Positions 24,732 through 34,070 are shown, counted from the first letter of the stretch. The stretch is 64,000 bases of DNA from Allobosea psychrotolerans (GCF_002917105.1 NZ_PQFZ01000015.1:1-64000), one strand, 5' to 3'. The notes: a model not told the origin generated them from the letters alone. A program made the numbers and translations.

Positions 24732-25544
24732 CTAAACTACGGCCAGGATGACATGGGCTTGAATTTTGGCGGCGACCTCGCCGCTGCCATGTCTGTCTGC
24801 AATTGCGGATGTGACGTAGTCGGTCGCGGCGTCCAGTTGCCCTGCGCCTCTGGCCTCGATCTCGTTGCGAAGCGGAGTTCCCTGGCAATACGCGATGGCT
24901 GGAAGGCGCGGCGAGGCTGCACGGCTCTGCTCGGCTCTCGTCTCGATCTCTACATGGGAGAAGCCTGCCTTCTCCAGTTCGCTGCGGATCAGCGCTGTGT
25001 CGTGGTAGCCATGTGGCGTGCGCGCCAGAAAGCGCGGCGGATCCTCTGGAAAAAGCCTTGCGAGAGCATGCGTCACGTCATCGGCTAATACGTTCTCCTC
25101 GATGCGATCCCAGACGTTGAACAGGAAATGCCCTCCGGGCTTCAGGACGCGCCTGGCTTGCCGGTAGGCAGATATGCGGTCGGGAAAGAACATCGCGCCG
25201 AACTGGCAACACACCAGGTCGAAGGCCGCATCTTCAAAAGGCAGCGCCAAAGCATCCGCCTGGCGCCATGTGATGCGTTGATCGGGAGCTTGCCGCGAGG
25301 CGGCATAGTCGAGCATCGGCTGGTTCAGGTCGGTGACGACATAGCGCGCACTGGGGGACAGTTTTGGCGCCAAGGCGCGGGTGACGACCCCGGTGCCCGC
25401 GGCGATTTCCAGGACGGTGCTTGGCGACAGGGACGCTGCGCGTTGTGCCAGGTCTGCGGCGAAGGGCTCGAAAATCAGCGGCACCATATGGCGGTCGTAG
25501 TTTTCCGGAAGCGAGCCGGCGAAGACCTTGTCCGTTTCCAACAT
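24732..25544 (-). CDS. Class I SAM-dependent methyltransferase
   Basis: A 270-residue protein with motif I VLEIAAGTGVVTRAL (about residues 44-58), a DLNQPML acidic loop, and DLVCCQFGAMFFPD as motif IV. A UbiE/Methyltransf_11-like core is followed by a C-terminal extension. The substrate is not predictable. It is convergent with the phosphoesterase, and its start at 25544 is clean. Confidence 0.88.
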   Translation of the reverse strand: MLETDKVFAGSLPENYDRHMVPLIFEPFAADLAQRAASLSPSTVLEIAAGTGVVTRALAPKLSPSARYVVTDLNQPMLDYAASRQAPDQRITWRQADALALPFEDAAFDLVCCQFGAMFFPDRISAYRQARRVLKPGGHFLFNVWDRIEENVLADDVTHALARLFPEDPPRFLARTPHGYHDTALIRSELEKAGFSHVEIETRAEQSRAASPRLPAIAYCQGTPLRNEIEARGAGQLDAATDYVTSAIADRHGSGEVAAKIQAHVILAVV

Positions 25545-25889
25545 CGCTATCCCCCGCCATCGGTTTGAAGCCTCGCGAGATCAGCCGATGCGAGACCGGC
25601 ATATGATCATGTGCGTCGGGTGGTTTTCGACCGGGAGGCACCCAGCAGCACGCGGACTTATGTCGGCTATAGCTCTGCGACAGCCGAGCCTAAGGCCGGG
25701 CTGCCGAAATCCATCATAACAGCCGCGGACGTTCGCCAATAGCGCCCAGGCGGGTGATTCAGACTCCCAAACGAGTATCTCTCATCATACGCCGCCGGGC
25801 AGGGCAGGGCCGGGAGTGTCGACGACAAGGCATATTTCGTTGGTGCTCCGAGCCCGTTGTGTCATAGGCAGTCCTGAAACGGAGACACA
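25545..25889. other. 345-base intergenic region
   Basis: It contains the promoters of the divergent methyltransferase and small-protein genes. I see no tRNA, strong palindrome or conserved coding. Base composition is lower in GC than the neighbours. Confidence 0.5.
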
Positions 25890-26153
25890 ATGGCCGAGAT
25901 AACGATCACGCTGCCCGACATCGCGACATGGACAAAAGCCGTGCTCGTCGAGGCAGGAATTCCCGCCGGGGCAAAATTCACGTCGGTCCGCTTCCTGAAA
26001 GGCGGCACGAAGATCGGCCAGTCGACAGGTATGTCGGACACCTTGATTGCTCGCCTGATGTGCATCAAGCGCGGCGGCGGCGTCACAGACGCTAAAATGA
26101 ACAAGGTTCTGAGCGGCTATGTGTCGTGCACCTTGGTGGCGATGATCGACTGA
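25890..26153 (+). CDS. Small hypothetical protein (87 residues)
   Basis: I do not recognise it. The reading frame has a GGAG at about 8 bases before the ATG. It encodes a compact soluble protein starting MAEITITLPD, with a FTSVRFLKGGTKIG strand-like middle and a C-terminus MNKVLSGYVSCTLVAMID. There is no signal peptide or membrane segment. It stands alone, with a rho-independent terminator about 190 bases downstream. The composition is less GC-rich than its neighbours, and the opposite-strand frame is not protein-like. Confidence 0.5.
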   Translation: MAEITITLPDIATWTKAVLVEAGIPAGAKFTSVRFLKGGTKIGQSTGMSDTLIARLMCIKRGGGVTDAKMNKVLSGYVSCTLVAMID

Positions 26154-26704
26154 TCGTCGCTTTGCTGTCGGCCTCGTTGCGCGAGGGCGAACCATTTGTC
26201 CTCGCGACTGGCTGTGGCCCAGGCCATTGCATTGGCGTAGGGCGATTTTGGGCGTAAGGCAGTCATGTCGCTCGCTGCTGGCCTGCTCTGGCCAGACTTG
26301 CGACGTCCTCGGTCGAGCTACCCATAGCTCCCATGGAAGGCGGCTCCGCAGTGATGCGGGGCCGTTTTCGTTCCGGCCCGCAGCATGGAGCCGGGCCGCG
26401 CTCCTGCGAGCTGAAGCGCGAGATTGCAGCGTGGAGTCAGCGAAAGACCGCCGATGGCGGCGGCATCGATCATGACCGGGCCTGCAACGGCCGCATCATC
26501 ACGAGATCCCGGCGGAGGTGAAGCGATGCCGTCGGCGCAAGCCGGCGCGTCGCAGCCTTCGGGAGCTCGATCGTCTCCTCCAAGGCCTTGTTTCCTCCAA
26601 GGCCTTGCGATGGTCCCGCCGCTTCATACCTTTCAACAGGCGTATCCAGCCTCTGTTGCCGCGCGCGGCTTGCGCGTGGCACGGCCTCCTTTCAGGATGG
26701 AATG
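26154..26704. other. 551-base region without a clear gene
   Basis: The only well-supported element is the terminator at 26342-26368. The 190 bases between the small gene and that terminator are unusually long for a 3' UTR and could encode a small RNA. No tRNA-like T-arm is present. The remaining 330 bases lead up to the HtrA-like gene and show no distinctive motif. Confidence 0.5.
26342..26368 (+). terminator. Rho-independent terminator
   Basis: Stem 26342-26350 with 26355-26363 (one G-U pair), GTGA tetraloop, then GTTTT. It ends either the small-protein mRNA or an unannotated small RNA. Confidence 0.75.
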
Positions 26705-27610
26705 ATGAGTTTCGGCCCGGCCTTGCAATCGATCGTGGGCGTTCGCGCCTCGATCCCGGACGACGCCTTCACGGCTGCCACCCTGGGCACCCGGAGGGAG
26801 GGCAGCGGCGTCGTCATTCGGGACAACGGGCTGGTGCTCACCATAGGCTACCTGATTACCGAGGCCGAGGATGTCTGGCTGACGACCCAGAGCGGCCGCG
26901 TGGTTCCCGCCCATGCCTTGGCCTATGACCAGGAAACCGGCTTCGGCCTGGTGCAGGCGCTTGATCGGCTCGACCTGCCCGCGGTGGAGTTCGGTACCGC
27001 AAGCCAGGCTGAAATCGGCGACCCGGTCGTCCTCGCCGACGGAATCGGTCAGGTGGTGCGGGCGAACATCGTGGCCAAGCAGGAATTCGCCGGCTACTGG
27101 GAGTATCTGCTGGATGAGGCGATCTTTACCGCTCCCGCGCACCCGTTCTGGGGAGGCGCCGCGCTGATCGGAGCGGACGGCAAGCTTCTGGGCATCGGCT
27201 CGCTGCACCTGCAAATGGGCCGGGGCGAGGAAATCTCGGAGGTCAATATGATCGTGCCGATCGATCTGCTTCCGCCGATCCTGAACGACCTGCTCGCCCG
27301 GGGCGGCGTCGACAAGCCGCCACGCCCCTGGCTCGGGGCCTTCTCGGCCGAGAGCAATGGCGAGGTCGTGGTGATGAGCGTGGCTGAGGGAGGCCCCGCG
27401 GCCCGGGCCGGCATGCGTCCCGGCGACATCATCTCGGATGTTCGCGATGGCGAGATCGATGGTCTGGCCGATTTCTACCGGAAAGTCTGGGCGAGCGGGC
27501 CGGCAGGATCGGAGGTTCCGATCAGGGTCGTCCGCAATGGCCGTGAAACCTGGCTTCGCGTGAAGTCGGCCGACCGCGGCAGCTTTCTGAGAAAGCCGCA
27601 TCTCCAGTAG
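26705..27610 (+). CDS. HtrA/DegP-like protein with degenerate catalytic triad and PDZ domain
   Basis: The 301-residue protein follows the S1C trypsin fold (GSGVVIRDNGLVLTIGYLITEAEDV, later YDQETGFGLVQALD, then HPFWGGAALIGADGKLLGIGSL) and ends in a PDZ domain (GGPAARAGMRPGDIISDV). The His (family TNNHVV), Asp (TDLAL) and Ser (GNSGGP) positions read LTIGYLIT, TGFGL and PFWGGA, so none of the triad survives. It has no signal peptide. A scaffold or chaperone role is plausible. An adjacent ATG at 26702 is an alternative start. Confidence 0.8.
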   Translation: MSFGPALQSIVGVRASIPDDAFTAATLGTRREGSGVVIRDNGLVLTIGYLITEAEDVWLTTQSGRVVPAHALAYDQETGFGLVQALDRLDLPAVEFGTASQAEIGDPVVLADGIGQVVRANIVAKQEFAGYWEYLLDEAIFTAPAHPFWGGAALIGADGKLLGIGSLHLQMGRGEEISEVNMIVPIDLLPPILNDLLARGGVDKPPRPWLGAFSAESNGEVVVMSVAEGGPAARAGMRPGDIISDVRDGEIDGLADFYRKVWASGPAGSEVPIRVVRNGRETWLRVKSADRGSFLRKPHLQ

Positions 27611-27671
27611 CGTGCAGGGGGCCTTGTGGTGAAGGCCCGTCCCAAGCTCGCAATGGCGACGGAGCCTCGAC

Positions 27672-27826
27672 AGAGAACCCTCTCCTGTAAGGAGAGGGCA
27701 GGGTGAGGTGTAGGCCGTTATCCGCTGGGGCGCGGCCTCACCGCCGCGTGCGGTTGGCTTTGCACTTTACTGGTCCAGGGGCCGACACCTCATCCCTGCC
27801 CTTCTCCTTACAGGAGAAGGGTTCCC
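27672..27826. repeat. Inverted repeat element (about 155 bases)
   Basis: Near-identical inverted arms at about 27672-27710 and 27785-27825, each built from CCTGTAAGGAGAGGG-type sequence and a CACCTCA tail, flank a GC-rich centre. It lies between the HtrA-like gene and the convergent epimerase and can fold as a long stem, acting as a transcription stop in both directions. Confidence 0.65.
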
Positions 27827-27894
27827 CGCGCCTCTCGCTGAAGCGCGCGCCGAAGCCCTGCCGGCTTTCGCCGCGCCTCAGCCATAAGCCAGCC

Positions 27895-28809
27895 TCAGCG
27901 GCCGTCGGCATTCAGACCGTTCATCGCGGACGCAGAGATACGCATTGTCCCGGCAAGGACCTCGCCATGTCCAAGCACGGCGAGTTTGCCATGCTGCGCG
28001 AGATCGCTGCGATTATGTGCGTCCGGTATATGGCTGACCGGCTCGATGCAGACGAAATCGCGATCCGGCCCGACATAAAGATGCAGGTTTGAGAAGGCCT
28101 CCTCGCCACGCAGCTTGATCGAGAGGCCTGCGCTGGGGCGTTCCAGCGCGACGAGCCGCGGCTCCCAACTGGAATAGTGAGCATCGAAGCCTGCGACATC
28201 CACGAGCGCTAGGCCTGCGCCGAGATCAGGCGCGGTTTGCACCGGAATGAATCGCAAGGGCAGGTATCGGTCATCCGATTCCGAGCGGTGAGCTGCGGAG
28301 AAGCGCAGCCTCGCACCGGCCTCCAGCCGAAAATAGGGATGCAAGCCGACCCCGAAGGGCATCGCCGCGCCGCGATTGGTGATGGCAAGTCGCACCGCCA
28401 CTCCTCGGGCGTCGACGATGATGTCCTGCACCAGATCATAGGCGAAAACCTCGCCGCGCTGGCGATGCAACAGGCTGATCGCGCCTTCACCCCGGGACAG
28501 GATCTCGAAGGCTGCGAAGCGCGAGAACCCGTGGATTGCACATCTCTCCTGAGGCCGGTTGATCGGCAGCGCGTAGTCATGGCTGGCATAACTGAAGCTG
28601 CCGCCGTCGATGCGATTGGCGAAGGGCGCCATCGGAAAGCAGCCGACGGGCGAGGGTTCGCCTGGGATGAGCGCTGTGTCGTCGCAGCCGCGCAGAATGT
28701 CGATCAGCCGGCCGTCGGGATGCCGCCAGCTCAGAGCGGTGAGGTTGGCGCCGTAATCCGGATTGACGGCGAGTTCATAGCCATGGGCCGCAAGCGTGAT
28801 CCGCGACAT
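27895..28809 (-). CDS. Aldose 1-epimerase-family protein
   Basis: A 304-residue galactose-mutarotase-like protein (MAPFANRIDGG, AIHGFSRFAAFE, MPFGVGLHPYFRL and FVCIEPVSHIPDAHN are family hallmarks, with catalytic His in the last two regions). It interconverts sugar anomers or hexose-6-phosphates. It is the last gene of the hexuronate cluster, 8 bases after the uronate dehydrogenase, and probably supplies the anomer used by that enzyme. Confidence 0.88.
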   Translation of the reverse strand: MSRITLAAHGYELAVNPDYGANLTALSWRHPDGRLIDILRGCDDTALIPGEPSPVGCFPMAPFANRIDGGSFSYASHDYALPINRPQERCAIHGFSRFAAFEILSRGEGAISLLHRQRGEVFAYDLVQDIIVDARGVAVRLAITNRGAAMPFGVGLHPYFRLEAGARLRFSAAHRSESDDRYLPLRFIPVQTAPDLGAGLALVDVAGFDAHYSSWEPRLVALERPSAGLSIKLRGEEAFSNLHLYVGPDRDFVCIEPVSHIPDAHNRSDLAQHGKLAVLGHGEVLAGTMRISASAMNGLNADGR

Positions 28810-28817
28810 CTCGCCTC

Positions 28818-29648
28818 TCAGCCCTGTCGGCTATAGCCGATGCCGCAATGGGAGCCGCCCTGGAAGCGGCGGGTGACCGCGTCGCCTGCCTCGGGCTCCA
28901 CCTGATCGGCGAAGTCCTCGGTATTGTCCTGCGGCACGAAACCGATCCGATGAGCGTCGTCGCCCGTCCACCAGCGGCGCGTATTGGCCGAAATCCCCCA
29001 TACGACACCATAGCCGACCTCCGGCGCCGCCAGCGCGGCCAGCACGAGGCGGACGAGATCGGGATAGGACAGCCAGGTCGCGAGGTGGCGCGTGTCCAGC
29101 GGCTGCGGCAGGCAGGAGCCGATGCGCAGATGGACGCTCTCGATGCCATGCTTGTCATGGTAGAGCCGGCCCAGCGCCTCGGCATAGACCTTGGAAACCC
29201 CGTAATGCCCATCCGGCCGGCAGGGGTCGGCGATCGTCAGCGGCTGCTGCCTGCGCGGGTAGAAGCCGATCGCATGGTTTGAGCTGGCGAAGATGACGCG
29301 GGCCCGGCGCTTGCGCGCCAGTTCGAAGACATTCAGCGTGCCCCCGATGTTGACCTTCAGGATCGCCTCGGGGTCCGTTTCGGTGTTGATGCCGCCGAAA
29401 TGCACGATATCGCTCACGTCGTCGGGGCAAGCGGCCGCAAGAGCTGCCTTGTCGGTGATATCGGCGGCCGCAAAACGCGCTCCGCCAGGCAGCGGATCGG
29501 GAAAGGGCAGGAGGTCGCTGAGAAGCAAGCGGTGACCGGCGGCACTGAGGCCCGGCGCGAGCACGCGTCCCAGCGTGCCCGACGCCCCCGTCAGCAGCAC
29601 ATGGCCGGCTGCCGCCGGGCGATGCCGTGATGCCGGGGCCATCGTCAA
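28818..29648 (-). CDS. udh: Uronate dehydrogenase (NAD-dependent)
   Basis: A 276-residue extended short-chain dehydrogenase. The Rossmann loop is LLTGASGTLGRVL (about 18-30). FASSNHAIGFYPR contains the catalytic Ser region and YGVSK the Tyr-x3-Lys pair. The SSNHAIGFYPR segment is characteristic of uronate dehydrogenases, which oxidise D-galacturonate or D-glucuronate to aldarolactones. The 4-base overlap with the lactonase gene supports this pathway. Confidence 0.85.
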   Translation of the reverse strand: MTMAPASRHRPAAAGHVLLTGASGTLGRVLAPGLSAAGHRLLLSDLLPFPDPLPGGARFAAADITDKAALAAACPDDVSDIVHFGGINTETDPEAILKVNIGGTLNVFELARKRRARVIFASSNHAIGFYPRRQQPLTIADPCRPDGHYGVSKVYAEALGRLYHDKHGIESVHLRIGSCLPQPLDTRHLATWLSYPDLVRLVLAALAAPEVGYGVVWGISANTRRWWTGDDAHRIGFVPQDNTEDFADQVEPEAGDAVTRRFQGGSHCGIGYSRQG

Positions 29649-30505
29649 AGCCCCTTCATGCGCGCAATCGGCACGCCGGCGACGGGCGCTTCCGCGATGA
29701 ACAGGTCGCCATCGCCCGGGCCGGGCAGGGGGCCGATGCTGAGCGACGTCACCGCCAGCATCTTCAATCCCGGTCCACAGAAGCCCGGCATGGTCGGCGC
29801 CTTGCAGGGCACTGGATGGCGCGAGACCAGCGTTCCATCCGGGGCGAAGCGATTGAGCATGCCGGCAGAGACCCCGGCGCTCCAGTAATGCGCCTGCACA
29901 TCACAGGCGCCGCCATCGGGCCGTCCTGTCGCCTCGTCCAGCGTCGCGAAGCGGCGTTTGCCGGATAATTCGCCGGCCTGCGGGTCGAAATCATAGGCGT
30001 CGATGGTCGGGCCGCGTGAATCGCTGTGATAGAGGACGCGGCCATCCGGCGACCAGGCGAGGCCGTTCGAGACCTTGATCCCGCCGAAAAGCGCCTTGAC
30101 CGCACCATCGGCCGAGACCTGGTAGAAGACGCCGAGCGGCTCCTTCTCGGGGCGGTCATCCATGCTGCCGAGATAGAAGCGGCCGTCAGGCCCGACCTTG
30201 CCGTCATTGAGGCGGTTGGTCTCAGGCTCCGCCGTCCCGGCAAAGCGGCTGAGCGTGCCGCTATCGGGGTCGAACAGCGCGATCTCGCGCCCGAGCGCCA
30301 GGATCAATCGGCCGCTCTCGGTGAGGCCGAAGGACCCGACCGGCTGCTGGAAATTCCAGCTGGCTTTGCGCGTGCCGTCGAGCGCGATGCCATGGATCGC
30401 CGGTGCCAGCACGTCGCAGATGAAGAGGATGTCGCGCCGCTCGTCCCAAAGCGGACATTCGCCGACGCGACAACCGAGGGCGGAGAGCGTGCGGAAGGCG
30501 ATCAC
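29645..30505 (-). CDS. SMP-30/gluconolactonase-family lactonase
   Basis: This 286-residue six-bladed beta-propeller has GECPLWDERRDILFICDV at the start (metal-binding Glu), NRLNDGKVGPDGRFYLGSMD in the middle and VSNGLAWSPDGRVLYHSDS (metal-binding Asn/Asp). It should open a sugar lactone, here probably galactarolactone or glucarolactone made by Udh. It overlaps both neighbours by 4 bases, so the three genes are translationally coupled. Confidence 0.88.
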   Translation of the reverse strand: MIAFRTLSALGCRVGECPLWDERRDILFICDVLAPAIHGIALDGTRKASWNFQQPVGSFGLTESGRLILALGREIALFDPDSGTLSRFAGTAEPETNRLNDGKVGPDGRFYLGSMDDRPEKEPLGVFYQVSADGAVKALFGGIKVSNGLAWSPDGRVLYHSDSRGPTIDAYDFDPQAGELSGKRRFATLDEATGRPDGGACDVQAHYWSAGVSAGMLNRFAPDGTLVSRHPVPCKAPTMPGFCGPGLKMLAVTSLSIGPLPGPGDGDLFIAEAPVAGVPIARMKGL

Positions 30506-31707
30506 AGATCGGCCCGCCTTGTCTTCTGGATGATCGCATCGGGATGTTCGAGCACGTAGGGGCTGAGTTCGAGGCCAAGCCCCGCGCCTGCGAAGGGGTA
30601 GACATGCCCGTCCTCGATGCGCGGCATCACCGTGACGAGGTCGCGATACCAGGAGCTGTAATAGGCCCTGACGGATTCCTGGAAGATGGCATTGGGGAGG
30701 TTCATCGCGAGATGGATCGAGGCGGCGAAGACGACAGGGCCGGTGCAGTCATGCGGCGCGACCGGGCGCTGGAACGCCTCGGCCATCGTGCCGATCTTCT
30801 TCGCCTCGCTCAGGCCGCCGCACCATGACACATCGAGCATGACGTAGTCGGCCGCTCCCTTGCGCAGCAGTTCGAGAAACTGCGACCGGGTGGCGACGGT
30901 TTCGCTGGCGCAGACCGGCAGGCCGGAACGCTGCGCGTAGATGGCGAGCGCGTCCGGGTCCTGCATCTTGATCGGATCCTCGGCCCAGAACGGCCGGAAT
31001 TCCTGAAGGCCGCGAGCGATCGCCAGCGCCGATGGCAGGTCCCACATCGAATGCAGCTCGACCATCACCTCCATCCTGTCACCGACGGCGTCGCGGATCT
31101 GGCGGAAGGGCAGGAGCGCCTTGTCGAGATCGGCCCGGTGGATGAAGTTGCCGCCGCTTTCGACCGCGTAGGGGTCGAAGGGCCAGATCTTCATCGCCGT
31201 GATGCCTTCCTCGAGCAGGCTCTGCGCCAATGCGCCGGCATCGCGATGGAAGGCGATCTGGTCCTCATAGGGACCCTCCGCCGCATGGTCGCCGGCACCG
31301 ATGTAACGGCGCGCACCGCTCTTGTTGTAGGTGTATCCGGCGCAGGTGTTGTAGGTGCGGATGCGCTGCCGTGAGAGGCCACCGAGCAACTGGTGGATTG
31401 GCTGGTTCGTCGCCTTGCCGAAGAGATCCCAGAGCGCGATGTCGACGGCCGACGCCGCACGCATCTCGACGCCCGAGGAGCGGAACCCGACATAGGTCTC
31501 GATCAGCAGCTTCGAGATCGCGTCGATTTCCAGCGGATCGCGGCCGATGAGGAGCGGCGCGACGTCGCTGTGCAGATAGCGCGCGACCGCATCCGCGCCA
31601 CGGAAGGTCTCGCCGAGGCCGATCAACCCCTCATCGGTATGGATCTGCAGCCACAGGATGTTCTTGAGGTAGGGGAGCTGGATGGTTTCGAGCGCTGTGA
31701 TTTTCAT
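30502..31707 (-). CDS. Enolase-superfamily (MR/MLE) sugar-acid dehydratase or cycloisomerase
   Basis: A 401-residue mandelate racemase/muconate lactonizing enzyme homologue. The barrel carries a Lys in ITAMKIWPFD, metal ligands in MVELHSMW, WAEDP and CASET, and a catalytic His in PHDCTGP. With Udh and a lactonase next to it, dehydration of an aldarate or aldonate, or cycloisomerisation of an aldarolactone, is the best guess. I cannot choose between galactarate dehydratase-like and galactarolactone cycloisomerase-like activity from sequence alone. Confidence 0.82.
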   Translation of the reverse strand: MKITALETIQLPYLKNILWLQIHTDEGLIGLGETFRGADAVARYLHSDVAPLLIGRDPLEIDAISKLLIETYVGFRSSGVEMRAASAVDIALWDLFGKATNQPIHQLLGGLSRQRIRTYNTCAGYTYNKSGARRYIGAGDHAAEGPYEDQIAFHRDAGALAQSLLEEGITAMKIWPFDPYAVESGGNFIHRADLDKALLPFRQIRDAVGDRMEVMVELHSMWDLPSALAIARGLQEFRPFWAEDPIKMQDPDALAIYAQRSGLPVCASETVATRSQFLELLRKGAADYVMLDVSWCGGLSEAKKIGTMAEAFQRPVAPHDCTGPVVFAASIHLAMNLPNAIFQESVRAYYSSWYRDLVTVMPRIEDGHVYPFAGAGLGLELSPYVLEHPDAIIQKTRRADL

Positions 31708-31922
31708 GGGCCGGTATCCGTGAGAATGCGGGCGAGGCCGGCGCGGAGACGCGACCTCGCGACGGTGTCAGGGCGTGTGCCTTTCAAGGCGCCGTTCAGG
31801 ACGATGCGCAGCCGTGACGGGCATGATGGCACGCGCGGCATGCTTTGGCGGAGAGGCGCCCGCCGCGACGGCGGACGCTCCATGGCGAGGCCAGATACGA
31901 CCGTCATGTGAGAACGCGGCCG

Positions 31923-33110
31923 TTATTTGGAGCCGATTTCTTCGTCCCAGCGCCTGAAGGCCTGGACGAGCTGTACCGGCTCGAGCGGCAGCTCCTTGGG
32001 ATTGTCGGCGATCAGCTTCTCGTATTCCGGCCGGCCATATTCGGCGAGCGTGTCCTGGCTTGCCTTGGGCGCCATCGAGAGCGGCACGTCCTTCACCGCC
32101 GGGCCGGGATAGAAATAGCCTTCGTCATAGGCATAGGCCTGCTGATCCTTCTTCAGCATGTGGGAGATCAGGTCGACCAGGATGGGAATGCGCTCCGCCG
32201 GGAGACCCTTCGGGATGCTGAGATAATGGGCGTCCACCACCCAGCGGAACCCCTTCAGGGTCTGGATCTTGGCGTCCTTCGGCACGATGCCGAGCGCACG
32301 CGGATTGATGTCCCATCCTGTCGTGGTGACCATCATGTCGCGGGTGCCATCGCCGAACTCCTTCATGACCGCTCCGGTCCCGGTTGGGTAATACTCGATC
32401 TGCTTGTGCAGCTCCTTCAGATAGGTCCAGGTCTTGTCCCAGCCCTTGACCGGATCCTTGGGGTCGGTATCTCCAAGCAGATAGGGCAGCCCCATCAGGA
32501 AGGTCCGTCCGGGCCCGGAATTGGCGGGGCGCGCATAGATGAACTTCTTGGGGTTCTGCTTGGCCCAGTCGAGCAGTTCCTCCGCCGTGGTCGGCGGCGT
32601 CTTGACGCGCGCCGGCGCATATTCCAGCAGCGGACCGGACGGATAATAGCTGATGACCACGCCGCGGCCCTTGGCCAGGCCCTGCATGCGCCAGGCGGGG
32701 TCGAGATAGATCGATTGGAGATCGGGCAGGTTCTTCGCCTGCTCGCCGATGAGATCATAGTAGATGTCGTCGGCGAGGCCGGCGGAGAGCGCATCGGGGC
32801 CGATGATCACAAGATCGATGTCGACGCGGTTTGCGCCCTGCTGGGCCTTGATCTTGCTCGGAAGCTCGGGCGACGGAGCCTTGGTGAAGGCGATGCGCGA
32901 GACGAGCTCCGGATTGGCCTTGCGGTAATTGTCGAAGGCCGGCTGCGTCAGGGCAAGGTTGCCGGCAGCGTCGACCACGTTCAGCAGCAGCGGGGATTTG
33001 GGCTTGGCCAGCTGGGCTGCAGCGGGATGCACGCCGAGCCCGGCCATGCCAAGCCCTGACACGCCAAGCGCGCCGCCGATCAGATGCCGTCTGGAAATGT
33101 CATGCGTCAT
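31923..33110 (-). CDS. Extracellular solute-binding protein (SBP family 1/PotD type)
   Basis: The 395-residue periplasmic binding protein has a Tat-type signal (SRRHLIGGALGVSG, cleavage near AAAQL). The body holds typical segments such as VDIDLVIIGPDALSAG and FIYARPANSGPGRTFLMGLPYLL. It should bind a sugar acid for an ABC importer, but no permease or ATPase genes accompany it; 215 bases of apparently non-coding DNA follow before the next gene. It is therefore either an orphan subunit or the remnant of a larger transporter operon. Confidence 0.88.
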   Translation of the reverse strand: MTHDISRRHLIGGALGVSGLGMAGLGVHPAAAQLAKPKSPLLLNVVDAAGNLALTQPAFDNYRKANPELVSRIAFTKAPSPELPSKIKAQQGANRVDIDLVIIGPDALSAGLADDIYYDLIGEQAKNLPDLQSIYLDPAWRMQGLAKGRGVVISYYPSGPLLEYAPARVKTPPTTAEELLDWAKQNPKKFIYARPANSGPGRTFLMGLPYLLGDTDPKDPVKGWDKTWTYLKELHKQIEYYPTGTGAVMKEFGDGTRDMMVTTTGWDINPRALGIVPKDAKIQTLKGFRWVVDAHYLSIPKGLPAERIPILVDLISHMLKKDQQAYAYDEGYFYPGPAVKDVPLSMAPKASQDTLAEYGRPEYEKLIADNPKELPLEPVQLVQAFRRWDEEIGSK

Positions 33111-33336
33111 GTTTCCACCCTTTCTGGAACATCGGAGAATTGGTCCGCGGGCGTTGGCTCGTCCGTCGGGGGCCCTTGATGGGCTTCTCGTTCTTGCGGC
33201 TAGACCGTCTGCCTTTCCCTCAGTGGCGAATGGCGTTTACGCTCGTGCCGGCTGCCTGCGTCGTGGCGGTTGACGCGATCTCCCGGCGCCGATGAGGCAG
33301 AGGTTCCTGCAGGCGCGATTGCGACCCGGCCCATTC

Positions 33337-34035
33337 TCATTGCCTGTCATCCAGGCGGGCGCGACCGAAAACGGTCTCGATATGGCGCTGTCCGGAGCGG
33401 ACGATGTGGTCCCGCATGATCCGTTCGGCGGAATCCGGGTCTCCCAGCGCGATGGCGTCGAGAATGGCGCGGTGCTCGGCGAAGGCGCGGCCGCGCTCAT
33501 CGGCTTCCTGGAGCAGGCCGACGCGCGTGGTGTGATCGTAGATCTGCTGCCGGCTTTGGAGACGCCGCAGATATTCGCAGCCCGAGGCCTCATGGATCTG
33601 GCCATGGAAGAGCTCGTTGAGCTCGATCAGCCTTTCGACATCGCCTCGTCGCGTCGCGCTCTCCATATCGGCGACCTGTGCCCGCAAGGCGTCGATATCG
33701 GCGGGCGAGGCGCGCTTGGCGGCCATGCGCGCGATCATGCTTTCGAGCGCGGCGCGGGCGAGCGACATCTCCTCGGCCTGCTGTGCGCCATAGGTCACGA
33801 ACACGCCGCGCCTCGGTTCCGTCCGCACCAGGCCCTCGGTCTCGAGCTGGCGCAAGGCCTCCTTCAGCGGCGTGGTGCTGACGCCGAGATCGCGCGCCAG
33901 ATCGCGCTCGTTCAAACGCTCCTCGTCGACGAGCCGGCCGGCGATGATCGCCTTGCGCAGATTCTCGTGAACATGGTCGCGCAGATTGATGAGGAAGATC
34001 GGTTGGACCGGAGTGACGCGCTCGCCGTGATCCAT
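33337..34035 (-). CDS. GntR-family (FadR subfamily, FCD domain) regulator
   Basis: A 232-residue regulator with an N-terminal winged helix (LNERDLARDLGVSTTPLKEALRQLETEGLV) and an all-helical FCD ligand domain whose Asp/His metal ligands lie in LNELFHGQIHEAS and FAEHRAIL. FCD domains bind small organic acids through a metal. It heads the hexuronate cluster and probably represses it; a near-perfect 20-bp palindrome lies 36 bases before its start. Confidence 0.9.
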   Translation of the reverse strand: MDHGERVTPVQPIFLINLRDHVHENLRKAIIAGRLVDEERLNERDLARDLGVSTTPLKEALRQLETEGLVRTEPRRGVFVTYGAQQAEEMSLARAALESMIARMAAKRASPADIDALRAQVADMESATRRGDVERLIELNELFHGQIHEASGCEYLRRLQSRQQIYDHTTRVGLLQEADERGRAFAEHRAILDAIALGDPDSAERIMRDHIVRSGQRHIETVFGRARLDDRQ

Positions 34036-34070
34036 GCTGGCCTCCGCGATTATCCCGCCCAGTGGCTTCT

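Noticed and set aside
24732..25544. Antibiotic-resistance-type methyltransferase
   Set aside because: Only generic SAM-binding motifs are present; no rRNA-methylase signature.
31708..31922. Remnant permease gene between the binding protein and the MR/MLE gene
   Set aside because: Translation in all frames shows no membrane-helix pattern or permease motif.
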